64,000 nt of DNA from contig JAFCIZ010000001.1 in the NCBI GenBank assembly GCA_017871115.1, positions 6,756,001-6,820,000 of the forward strand, read 5' to 3'. The DNA comes from Cunninghamella blakesleeana. Its lineage: Eukaryota > Mucoromycota > Mucoromycetes > Mucorales > Cunninghamellaceae. Shown here piece after piece: positions 28,706 through 40,033 of the stretch; position 1 is the stretch's first letter; every line of letters starts with the position of its first letter. Made by a program: the position numbers and the translations under genes. The notes under the pieces were generated by a model that worked only from the letters and a program-made list of their open reading frames with translations, had not been told where the DNA came from and did not search any database.

Positions 28706-30336
28706 ATGAGTGATCAAGAAAATATGTCTTCACCAACAGATAGATCAAAGCGACCTAGATTTGAAGAAGAAATAGATTCTGATAATGAACAACATGGTTT
28801 GGATGACCGGCATGCTAAAAGGCAAGCTGTACCTGATCCTGAAACTAAAGCACCTCATTTCGCTGGAGAAGAAAAAAAGGAAACGAAAAGACGGCACAAA
28901 AAATGGACAGAGGATGATGAGCATGGTGATTCAGACGACGATGATTATAATTTTAATGCTACTGACTATCCACGTGAACCAATCATCCAATCAGAAAATG
29001 ATCAACTTTTGAATACTAATATGAATAGTAATAGCAACAGCTATAATGATCATAATGATGATTATATTCCAAAAGACGATGGTCATCAATTACAGCAACA
29101 ACAACAACACACAAATAACAACATAGATTCAACATCATCCATTTGTCTCCGTTCAATAGTTAGTACTAAAGATGCTGGTGTTATTATTGGTCGTGGCGGT
29201 AAAAATGTAAATGAAATTAGAGAATACTCTTCAGCTCGAGTAACTATATCGGATATTGTACAAGGTGCCTATGAACGTATATTGTCTGTAAATGGTCCAT
29301 TAGAATCTGTAGGAAAGGTAATATAGGCATATATAAATATAATATATCAATAAGAAAAATAAAATAAAAAAAAATTGGTTCATTATTTCTTACTTTTTCT
29401 ATTATTATTTTTCAAATAGGCATATTATATGGTAGCTGAAAAAATTCTTGCTGAAATTACAGATGAAAACAACAAAAATGAAAAAACTATTACACTAAAG
29501 TTATTAGTTCCAGATAATCGAGTGGGCAACCTAATTGGGCGTAGCGGATCTATCATCAAATCAATACAAGAAAGTAGTGGGGCTAGACTTACAGCAGGTG
29601 AAGAAAAATTACCCATGTCAACAGAACGAGCCATGACAATTATCGGTACACCTTCCTCTATTCAAATGGTAGTGATACGTATTGGTGAAATTTTATCTGA
29701 ACATCCTGAGAGAAATAATATAAATCATATACAATATAGACCATTACCTGTGAATGCACCAATGATGCAAATAAATAGAAATTACCCAGCACATCACCAT
29801 CGTATGCCTCCTGCCCCTACGCCTAATACAAATGCAGGCTATGCTATGATGACAGGTATACCCGCCATGCCAGCTATGCCAGGAATGCCGATGGCAGCTC
29901 CTTTCTTTTATCAAAATATGAATTATGGTGCTATAGCTACAGCAGCAGGTAATGGTACACCAGATTATGGAACAATGTCTATGAATAATTCTCAAACTCA
30001 TCAACAAATTTTTATTCCAAACGATATGGTAATCAAAATAAAATATAAAAAAAAAAAACAAAAAAAAAAAACAGGGTAAAAGATGAGAAATTGAAAAAAT
30101 ATTATGATTTATTTTTGTATTATTATTTTTAGGTTGGTTGTATTATTGGTAAAGGTGGAAGTAAAATTAATGAAATCAGACATTTAAGCGGAAGTCATAT
30201 TAAAATAGCAGATGCCCATGGAAATACTAACGAGCGATTGGTAACTATTAGTGGAACCCCTGAAAGTAATCAAATGGCTCTTTATATGTTATATTCTAGA
30301 ATTGAACTTGAAAAAAATCGTTTGGGTATAATTTAA
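28706..30336 (+). CDS. Three-KH-domain RNA-binding protein (PCBP/Rnc1/Pbp2-like)
   Basis: Binds single-stranded, usually C-rich, RNA and likely controls mRNA stability or translation. Three exons (28706-29317, 29420-30028, 30133-30336) encode 474 residues. KH1 (~148-204) has the GXXG loop IIGRGGKNVNEIREYS. KH2 (~226-297) has LIGRSGSIIKSIQESSGARL. KH3 (~400-470) has IIGKGGSKINEIRHLSGSHI. This is the hnRNP K/PCBP spacing, with a long linker between KH2 and KH3 rich in Met, Pro, Ala and Asn. The N-terminal ~145 residues are acidic/basic and disordered, with KRPRFEEE and KETKRRHKKW as possible nuclear signals. An intron cuts KH3 immediately before its GXXG loop. Confidence 0.93.
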
Positions 30337-30928
30337 AGTCTTGTGTGTGTATATTATTATTCTTCGTATCATTATTATATATTATTATTTTTATTTTTTT
30401 ATTTCTATTATTATTGCGTACATGCGCACCATTATTAACCTATTATATCCAAATAATTATCATCTTATTTTACAATAAATAAATCATGTGCGTATACGAA
30501 AACTAGCATATAAAATTTGAATAGATTTGTATTACATATGATACTATAATTGGGCGTACGCAATTATTATTAAATAACATATTGTGCTGCATTCATCAAC
30601 AAAAAAAAGTATGAAAGTTACTATGTATTTAGTCTTCATATATAGAAATGGTACATTCTTGTGAGATTTATTATTATTATAGGTAATAAACTTGTCTATT
30701 TATTTATTAACTATATATATATATATACATATATATGGCATAAAATCATTTATTTTTTTCAACTCAATTTTGACTTCAATATTTCTACATGTATTAACTA
30801 ATAAAAAATGAAATTTAATGATCAGATTTTTTTAAAAATGAAATTAATTCTGTATTTTTTTAAGCCCGCTTTGGGTATTTGATTTTATTTTTTCTTCACC
30901 TTTTTTATTTCAATCTAAATAGAAAATA
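30337..30928. other. Intergenic region
   Basis: About 590 bases between the KH gene and the Reeler-like gene. It contains TTA/ATT-rich runs, (AT)n at 30715-30736 and a TTTTTTTAAAAATG stretch. No coding frame or RNA gene is seen. Confidence 0.5.
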
Positions 30929-31952
30929 ATGATAGAAAAAAAAAGTTGGTATAATTTATTAATATTAATAATATGGTCGACTTTAACATATGGATATCCA
31001 AGTACACCAGGAACAGTAAGTAATTATATATATATATAAATATACCCATTTTCACTTTATTGGATTTATATATTTTTTAAAAAAAGAGTAAAAGCTTTAT
31101 TTTTCTTAATATATTTGTAACTTTTATAGTATATTGTATAATGTATACATAGTGTAATATAGATCTTATGGCAACACTAGGTCATGGTCCTTCCAAATCA
31201 ACTTGCCAAGATTGTTATCATATTCAAGTACAACCTTCAGAAGATTCAACTATATCAGATATTAAGATTAAAGTATTTGGATCACAATCATACCAAGGAC
31301 TTATGTTGTTAGTCAAGGATCAATCGAATAAAACAGTTGGACATTTCGTTAACTATAAAGAAAGTAAATTAGGACCAGTTGCTTGTGATGATGACGATAT
31401 AACCGAAGATTCAGAAGCTGTTCTTGGACATATGGATGCACATATCAAGTCCTGGCCTATAGAAGTAGATTGGAAGAAGGGCGATATTGCTTTAGATAAT
31501 TTTAAAGTACAGGGAATGGTTGTGGTAAAGATAAAATTTACATATATAAATATCATATATGTGTATGGGTAGAAAATCGATATATTAATAGATAATTATT
31601 TGTATATACTATATATTTTTATATAAACATATAGATAGATTATGATAATTTTCATATTATTCCCGAATATTCATTCAAACTTGAAAAAAATCAAAAGATT
31701 CCATCAAAGACAACATCATCAACCATAATAAAAACACCTATAGTTACACAACCGTCACCAAAATTAGATACTGAAGAGGAATGGCCATTAGATTCACCAA
31801 ATCCATTTTTTTTAAAAGTAGTATTATCAGTGATCGTCATTTATTTAATTATGTCATTACTTTCACTATGTTTTAAATTAAAACAGCGAAAAGCTTTTAT
31901 ATCCAAGCAAGATGATACAAATATATCTTTACACTTAGTAAAATCCTCTTAA
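30929..31952 (+). CDS. Reeler-like single-pass membrane protein
   Basis: Three exons (30929-31015, 31153-31524, 31635-31952) give 258 residues. A signal peptide is visible: MIEKKSWYNLLILIIWSTLT, then YGYPSTPGT. The second exon uses the acceptor ATACATAG at 31145-31152, chosen because it keeps phase and begins CNIDLMATLGHG. The lumenal part has a beta-rich run including SDIKIKVFGSQSYQGLMLLV, four or more cysteines and HMDAHIKSWPIEVDW, reminiscent of Reeler domains (Cys start, GHG, G-F/YQGLLLV-D). A transmembrane segment (VVLSVIVIYLIMSLLSLCF) near the end is followed by a basic cytosolic tail KLKQRK. It sits 390 bases upstream of the P5 ATPase on the same strand. The Reeler assignment is by eye. 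Confidence 0.7.
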
Positions 31953-32341
31953 TTTATTATTATTTTTACTATTTATTTATAATACAACTATGTGTATACT
32001 ACGGACGTTATCTTATATTGACATAAAAAAAATAGGTTTTTATTTTACCATTCTTTTTTTCTTTTTTTTTTTTTTCTGTTATCGATTTTATTTTATTTTA
32101 CACAATATCATTCGTTATCACGTAATATTCTCTCCATTTGTAGTATACTTTGTACTCATTTCAGGGTATCACATAAAATTACCTTTGTTTTTATTTTTTT
32201 CTCATAAATAGAAAAAAAAAATATAATTAGTTTTATTTGCATTTTTCTTTTCAATTCTTTCCATATTTTTTTTATCTTTATTAAACTTTATATATTTCCT
32301 TTATAATATTAATGATAGTATTTTAATTTATTCTAAAAAAA
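31953..32341. other. Short intergenic region upstream of the P5 ATPase
   Basis: Pyrimidine-rich 389 bases. The 73-codon frame at 31990-32211 is Phe/Ile/Leu low complexity on a T-rich tract and is not called. It probably holds the P5 ATPase promoter. Confidence 0.5.
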
Positions 32342-34169
32342 ATGAATACGTTATTGATTTTGATAACTTTATTTATTACTTTAACATACGTTAAGGCTAT
32401 CCCTCAATTTAATACAGGTAATATATTATAATAATAGATCAATTTATTTTATATATAGATAAAAAATAAAAATTAGGAAAAAACTCAATCTGATATAAAC
32501 AAAACAAAAAAAAAAAAAAATGTTGATCTAAACATCTATAAATAGTGAATGGCTATTATCATAATGGTACTAAGTGTCCCCCTTTGACTAAAAGAAATGT
32601 TCCTTGCCCGTCATTATGCGTTTCCAATCTAAGTTTATGCCCATTGCCCGCTTGTTCTTTAACTATTTGTGGTGACGGTTCCTGTAAAAATGACTGTTCA
32701 TCCATTCCCCCGCCAAGCACTTGTAGTTGTCCAGCCAAACCAGGAGTTGTTTTATATCAATGTCCTGTTTCTACAACCATAGATATTCCTAATTGGAATC
32801 CAAGTCAAAATAATTTGCAAACTTATACTATCTGTTCTCAAAAATACAATGCTTCCTCGGTATATCCAACTTGGAATACTTTATCTGATAATAGTAATAA
32901 TAGTATCACTTGGGACGTTTGTGATTCACCAAACGGAATTGAATTTCCTATTAAAGGTAAGCTCATAATATATATATATATACATTATATTGATATTGAT
33001 ATTAATAATTGTTATCTTTATATTTATTGCATTATAGCACCTTTTGTTATTACTTACTTGGCAATGTATATAGGGTACTTTGTGATATTGGGTTTATGGA
33101 TATTTTATAAAACTTTTCGAGAAAAGGTAAAGAGAGGGAGAAAGAAGGAAAAAAATAGAAACTCAGAATTTTGTAAAAAATGCCGATTTAATTTTTTTAA
33201 TCCAACTTTTTCTATTTTCTGTATTTTTTTTTAAATATGTATATGTATATATATTTCATTATTTATTATTATTGGATAGCCTGTCGATGATACTATTTTA
33301 GAAAGTGTTATTTTAGATAGTAAAACTAATGAAGAGCTTAGTACCAAGGATATTAAACTGAAAGGATTTACTAATGACTGGCTTGGCCTTGCCATGGTAG
33401 CTTATACTGGTATAGTGTCTTTTGGTTGGTTAATCTTGTTACTTGTTATATGCTTGGATTATTATGGCTATGTAAGAGATTTAAAAAAGAAATAGTTTTA
33501 GAAATATAGTATACTCATTCATCTGTATTTTTTTTTCTTCTCTTCTCTCTTTTTTCAAAAAATATTACTATTATTTAGATTGACAATACACCTTACTTAC
33601 TTACCTATCAAACATATGATTTAAGCAGTAAAGCTTTTTGTGTTCTTTGGTTCTTATCAACAAGTTGGTACTTGGGATTGAATCTCGTTCGTGATAAAGT
33701 AATTAACTTTTTTAGACTACACACTACTTTAGAAAAAGCTCAATATATCCAAATCGAATCACCTCGTACTGTTATTCAAATGCTTCAAGAAAAGGACTCT
33801 GCTACTATCAATTCCACTACCGTCACTCATACCTCAGCTTTATCCAATATAATAAAACAGCTTCAAATATTTGAAAATAAGGTTCGTTCCTTACTTGGTT
33901 TTGATGTATTTGTCAGCACTGTTCAGATAAATACCTTTTCAACGGACCAACGTCGTTATTTTGAATATCAAAGCAAACGCTATGTATTTAAAGATGGTAA
34001 TTTTTATCCTATTTCTATTCAATTGGGAAGCGATGTAGCTCAACTATTATCACATGGCAACGGATTAACATCAAAAGTAGCCGAAGATCGTTTAGAATTG
34101 ATTGGCCCTAATTTTATTGCTGTTCATGTACCAAACTTTTTGCACGCTTTGTGGCAAGAGTAAGTTGAT

Positions 34170-34201
<32 letters not shown>

Positions 34202-37200
34202 CGTATATATTTCAATTTAATTTATATATTTTTATATATATTCTTTTTTTTATTTTTTTATTTATGCTAAAGATTGACAGGATTTTTTTATATTTATCAA
34301 TTACAAATCCTTTGGGTATATTTTTATCTTGATTATTGGCAAATTGGTGTATCTGATACTGGTGTTATTTTATTGGCAGCTATTATTAAAGTTGTTATCC
34401 GCATACGTTCAGAGACCCGTGTTAAAGAAATGGCTGAGCATGTTAATGATGTAAAAGTTTTACGTGATAGCAAATGGAAAACTATTTCAACTTCTGACTT
34501 GGTTCCTGGTGATGTCTTTGAAACAGTTTCTCAACAAATTGTTCCTGTTGATGCTGTCGTTTTGCAAGGTGATATTGTTGTCGATGAAAGTTCCTTAACG
34601 GGTAATAATAATAATAATAATATAAGGTCAAAATAAAATATACCTATATCTATTTATATGTTTATACGTTAATTCTTCATTTATTTATTTTAAATATATT
34701 CTTTTTAATTATTTTTTATTTATACTTAGGTGAACCTTTACCAATTCGAAAATTTCCTTTACGTGATGATAATTTACCCTATGATAGAAATACTTCTGGA
34801 AAAATCAATACCTTATTTTCTGGAACAACCATTAAGCAAGCATCACCATCGTCCATTGCCTTAGTTTTGGAATCTAGATCAAATACTGAAAAAGGCAAAT
34901 TAATTCAACGAATTTTATTCCCTCAAGAAGTATCTTTTATTTTTCATGAACAACTTAAATTAGTTTTTATCATTCTTTTATGTTATGCTATTTTCATGTT
35001 GGGTATTGGAATATGGTAAATAAGGATTAAAAAAATATGAATGGAAAAATAATCATTTGATTGTCATGGTTATACTTGAAAGTCAATCAGGCTAAATGCA
35101 ATTTATTAATTTAATTTATATCTATTATATTTACTTTTACTTTTTATCTAAATTTTGACAGGTGGAATAATAATCCTAATGCACGAATGACGGCTTTCTT
35201 TTATGGCCTTACCTTAGTTGCTCAAGTCATGAATCCAATTTTACCTGGTATGTAGTATTTAATAATTTTTAATTCAATTATATATATATATATATGTACA
35301 AATGAATAAGTTCATTGCAATGATTAACAATTTATATTTTGTTTTAATTATTGTTATTTAATTCATTTATATAAAGCTATGCTTGTGGTTGGTCAATCTA
35401 TTGCCTCTGGTCGTTTACGTAAAAAGGGAATATTTTGTGTTGATTTACCTCGTATTCTTATGGCTGGAAAAGCACAAGTATTTTGTTTCGATAAGACTGG
35501 AACATTAACAAAAGAAGGTTTAGAATATTATGGCGTTTATCCTGTATCCAAAATCAATACAAACGAAGATGATGATGAAACACTAACCTTCGGTGAAGCA
35601 GAGCAGCATTATGCTGATCTTAAAGAAGATAATGAAGTCCATCAACTATTAAAATGGGGATTATCAACATGTCATTCCGTAACAACGCTTAATGATACGT
35701 TAGTTGGTAATTTTGTAGATGTAGTAATGGTAGAAGCAACAGGAGCAAGTATATCAACAGATGGAGAGCATGATATTATCACTATTCATAATCCTCATAA
35801 TAATGAAAAACGGGAACAGCTTGAAATTATACAACGATTTGAATTCCAACATACTCGTGCATCTATGTCTGTAGTAGTACGTAACATTGAAACCGGTCGT
35901 ATTTATATATTTTGTAAAGGAGCTTTCGAACGTATTAAAACAATTAGTAATGGAAAAGTACCTAATGATTTTGATCGGGTCACTTCTAATTTAGCTTATG
36001 AAGGTTGCTATGTACTTGGTATGGCCTATCGTGATTTAGGTGTGGTAGATCCTTCTATTGTGCTTTCTTGGACAAGAGATGAATTGGAATCAAATCTTTC
36101 CTTCTTTGGTTTGGTATTATTTAAGAATTTATTAAAAGAAGATACGAAGGATGCAATTACCGAATTGAAAAAAGGTGATACAAGAACAGTCATGATTACA
36201 GGGGATAATGCTTTAACAGGAATATTTATTGGTAAGCAGTGTGGATTGGTCCCTCCTGTACGTGTGCTTGTAGGTGATATTACAAATGAAACAACAGCAA
36301 TTAATAGTAATCAAGAAAAGGATGATTTAGATGAAAAAGCAGTTATTAAACAACAGCAATATAACAATGATTATATTGTGTGGAAAGATGCAGAAACAGG
36401 TATAATTGAACCTGATTTGGATTTAGCTTTGGAAACCAACCAAGTTGAATTAGCTATTACTGGAAAAGCTTTTCGACAACTTGTAAAAACTAATCAAATA
36501 CGTAATTATCTTTTACATACTCGTGTATTTGCTCGTATGACACCTTTGGATAAAATGGAATGCGTAGAATTATTTATGGAAAGAACAGTGACAGCTATGT
36601 GTGGTGATGGTGGAAATGATTGTGGTGCATTAAGAACAGCTCATGTTGGGCTTGCTATGTCTGAAGCAGAAGCATCAATTGTATCTCCTTTTAGTACGTC
36701 TACTCGTTCCATTCATTCTTGTGTTGAATTATTAAGACAAGGACGAGCTGCTTTAGCAACCAGTTTTGCTTCTTATCGATACCTTATTATGTATGGCCAA
36801 ACCATGGTTACGGTTAAGTTTTGTACTTTTTATTATACTATGTCTTTTTCCCAATGGAATTTTATTTTGATTGATGCTTTTATTGTAAGTGATTTTTACT
36901 TAATATATATATATATATATGAGTTAAAAAAATATGGGTTAAAAGAAAGATTGGTTTTAAAAATAAAGGGAGGAAAAATTTTATGACAAAGTTTTTTAAT
37001 CAAAATATCTATTTTTATTATATTTTATATATTAGACACTCTTCTGTTCCTTTGCCGTAACTCAATCTGGAGCAGCTAAAAAATTATCAGATCGTCGACC
37101 AACAGCAAGAATTCTTAGTGCCGAGGTTCTTTTATCAGTTATTGGTCAGCTCTTTATCAATGCATGGTTTTTAATAGGTGCTTATATTTGGTTATATACA

Positions 37201-37810
37201 AGAGATGATTTCTTTCGTTGTAATGAATGGAATGCAAGTGCCTTACCGTTTAATAAGTGGCAACTTTTAGGAAATTCTTTTGAAGCTGACATCCTTACTT
37301 TTATTACATTATATCAATTTATCAATTCTGGATTTGTTTTTAATTATGGTTATATATATAGAAAGGCGTGGTATCGCAACTATCTACTTTTATTTGTATG
37401 GGCTCTTTTTGTTGCCATTATTAGCTATTGGGAACTAGCAGGTAAAATACAATAAAAGAAAAGAAAAAAAAAGTAAAAACAGTTTATCATTATGACATAT
37501 TCATTCATACGTATTTTTTTTAAAAAAAATATCAGATCCAAACGTATTTGGGTGCTTGATGAAATTAAATTGCGGTGATCCGGATACTTTAGTTGAGCTT
37601 GGTTATCCTAGACCTGATTTTTATATTGAACCATATAATATACCTTTAGGACATAATGTATTACCAAAAGCTTTTAGATATCAACTTTGGGCATACTCAA
37701 TTGGTAACTTCCTTCTTATTAATATATGGGAATTATTTATTCTCTACGGTCCTATTAGATCCTATTACCGATCTAAATATTCTTCAAAAAAATCCAAGAT
37801 TCCATTATAA
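32342..37810 (+). CDS. P5-type ATPase (P5B/ATP13A-like) with Cys-rich ectodomain
   Basis: A P-type ATPase, probably of endolysosomal/vacuolar membranes. Known P5B members export polyamines from lysosomes. Eleven exons: 32342-32417, 32546-32956, 33038-33126, 33280-33471, 33579-34159, 34273-34601, 34730-35015, 35162-35247, 35377-36884, 37036-37441, 37536-37810; 1412 residues. A signal peptide (MNTLLILITLFITLTYVKA) is followed by a ~140-residue ectodomain with about 13 cysteines (SLTICGDGSCKNDC, PSTCSCPAKPG). Core motifs: VVDESSLTGEPLP (actuator), phosphorylation site CFDKTGTLTKEG (Asp ~722), FCKGAFERI, MITGDNALTG and MCGDGGNDCGALR. Helix M4 reads NPILP where most P5B ATPases have PPALP. SEAEASIVSPFST supports P5B. 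All catalytic residues are intact. The ectodomain is unusual. Confidence 0.9.
34173..34201. repeat. (AT)n microsatellite in a P5 ATPase intron
   Basis: About 14 AT units just after the exon 5 donor of the P5 ATPase gene. Confidence 0.95.
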
Positions 37811-38579
37811 TTTTTTTTAAAAACATGTATAATAATTATTTTTATTTACAAACATAATATAAAAAAATAAAAATAAAACTGGTATTGATTATATAATACA
37901 TACCGACAATTTATTCTTTTATTCCATCCAATTTCCTAATTTAGATTAGTTTTAAGTTTATTCTTTTTTATGTAGATTTTTTTAATATCAATGTAGTATG
38001 TAAGGGTTTTCTTTTTTAACAAGATCATTTTTCCACATGCATTAAAAGGTCATAATTAGACGATATATATTATAATGCACAACATTCTTTCCATATTAAT
38101 CTAATGAGTTTTTCGTAATTATTCCGTTTTACGTAGTATGTTTTTGTTTTAAAAGTGTTTGACTTTTTTTAATAAAACTCCACTGGAAGCTTCCTTTTGA
38201 TAGATAATTTGATATATATAAATAAATAATTAAAAAAAAGCACCTTATACTATTTCTTCTATCAATATATGGAAAGAGAAATGGAAAGAGAAAGAAGTAA
38301 AATAAAAAAAAAAATGCTATCTATCCTAAGATCTGGGCACTTTTTCCGATCATCAGAGAAAAAATCAGACCATTTCTAATGATTGTTTTTTTAGAGTGTT
38401 GGGAAAGATTTGGGATTATCTTTAAAACGCCGTCCGATATATTTTTTTTTTAATGCAAACGAAAAAAAAAAAAATATAAATATAAACTATTTTTTTTTTT
38501 CTCTGGGGGTTTTCTTTTTCTTCCTCACTCTCAATTTTTATATTATTTTATACATATTTCCTTTTTTTTTATTATTATC
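37811..38579. other. Intergenic / promoter region of LDH gene
   Basis: About 770 bases. CT-rich leader and poly-A/T runs lie just before the LDH ATG. The 79-codon frame at 38410-38649 that runs into the LDH start is a different reading frame and low complexity. No regulatory site can be assigned by eye. Confidence 0.45.
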
Positions 38580-39604
38580 ATGCCTCAAAAAATCGCAGTT
38601 ATTGGTGGTGGTGCAGTTGGTGCCTCTGTTGCTTATGCTTTATTATTAAAAAATATAGCTTCTGAAATCATGATTGTTGATGTTGTTCCAGAAATCGTAA
38701 AAGGTCAAGTTTTGGATTTAAGTGATGCTGCTGGCACTAGTTCTTGTAAGGTAAAAGCTGCTACAAATAAAGAAGCTGGTCAAGCAGATATTATTGTTAT
38801 TACTGCTGGTGCAAAACAAAAAGATGGTGAACCTCGTACTGAAGTAAGTTATTTATTTTTAAAAAATAAAATAAAATAAAAGGGAAATACTGATGATAAA
38901 AATAATGATAAAGATGAAACTAAATAGGGTGTTCATTTTTTAAAAATAAAAAAAAATAGCTTGTTGGACGTAACTATAAAATCTTAGAAAGTATAATTGG
39001 TGAAATGAAACCTATCAACCCTAATGCTATTATGTTATTAATATCTAACCCAGTGGATGTATTAACACAAATAGCACAAAAATTAAGTGGATTACCACAA
39101 AATCAAGTATTTGGATCTGGTACATATTTGGATTCCACTAGACTTCGTACATTAATATCAGGTATTTTACATGTTAATGCCAAAGCAGTACATGCCTATG
39201 TTCTTGGTGAACATGGTGATTCTCAATTTATTGCATGGGGTGCTGCTACCGTTGCTGGAAAACCTTTATTAGAATTCCCTCAGATTCAAGAATTAAATAA
39301 AGAAGAAACTGAAAAAAATATTGCTGGAAAGGCTCTTGAAATCATTAAATTAAAAGGTGCTACTTATTATGGGATCGGGGCTTGTGCAGCGGATTTATGT
39401 GTGTCCATTATTTTAGACAAAAAAGACGTTCGTCCTTTATCAACATATATTCCTCGTTTAGGCTGTGTTTTATCCATGCCTGTTAAGTTTGGTTATAAAG
39501 GTATTGAAGAAATCTTTGATATCCCTTTAAATGAAGCAGAAGAACAAAGATTACAAGAATCTGCTAAGGCAATGAAAGCTATTTTAGAAAAGTTTGATGC
39601 TTAA
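38580..39604 (+). CDS. ldh: NAD-dependent L-lactate dehydrogenase
   Basis: Reduces pyruvate to L-lactate with NADH in the cytosol. Two exons (38580-38843 and 38960-39604) encode 302 residues, slightly shorter than the usual ~315-330. The N-terminus has the Rossmann motif [18 protein letters not shown] and the acidic end of strand beta-2 (IMIVDVV). The substrate loop reads [18 protein letters not shown]; the Gln in this loop marks lactate rather than malate specificity. [23 protein letters not shown] (substrate Arg) and [12 protein letters not shown] (catalytic His) complete the active site. The intron falls inside the substrate loop. In Mucorales such enzymes drive lactate fermentation. Confidence 0.95.
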
Positions 39605-40033
39605 AATAAATTATGATTATAACAATCAAAGCTAATTTTTTTTATTTTACTATCGCAATATATAATCATATATTAATAATCATTTCATGTCATTGTTATA
39701 AATAAATAATTCTCTATTCTTTTTTAAAAATAATGGAGCTGACTTTCAATTTTTGATTTATATTTTGGCGAATTTTTTTTGTTTCTCTCTTTTTTTTCTC
39801 ACTAAATTTTTTTCTTTTTTTTTTTTTATTACCAATCTATTTACTTTTTATATAAACCTTTATTAATTTATTTATTTTTTTATCTTTTCATATACATTTA
39901 TTTAATAAATATTTTTTTTCTTTTCCTTTATTCTTTATATATATATATAAATATATATAAATAATTATTGATAACCAATTTATACATACACATACACACC
40001 TCATTAAGCAACAATAATAAAAAAAGAGAAAAA
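39605..40033. other. Short intergenic region
   Basis: About 430 bases of T-rich DNA and (AT)n. The track-like upstream extension of the next frame (from 39968) starts in AT-rich leader and gives no conserved-looking residues, so the ATG at 40034 was preferred. Confidence 0.5.
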
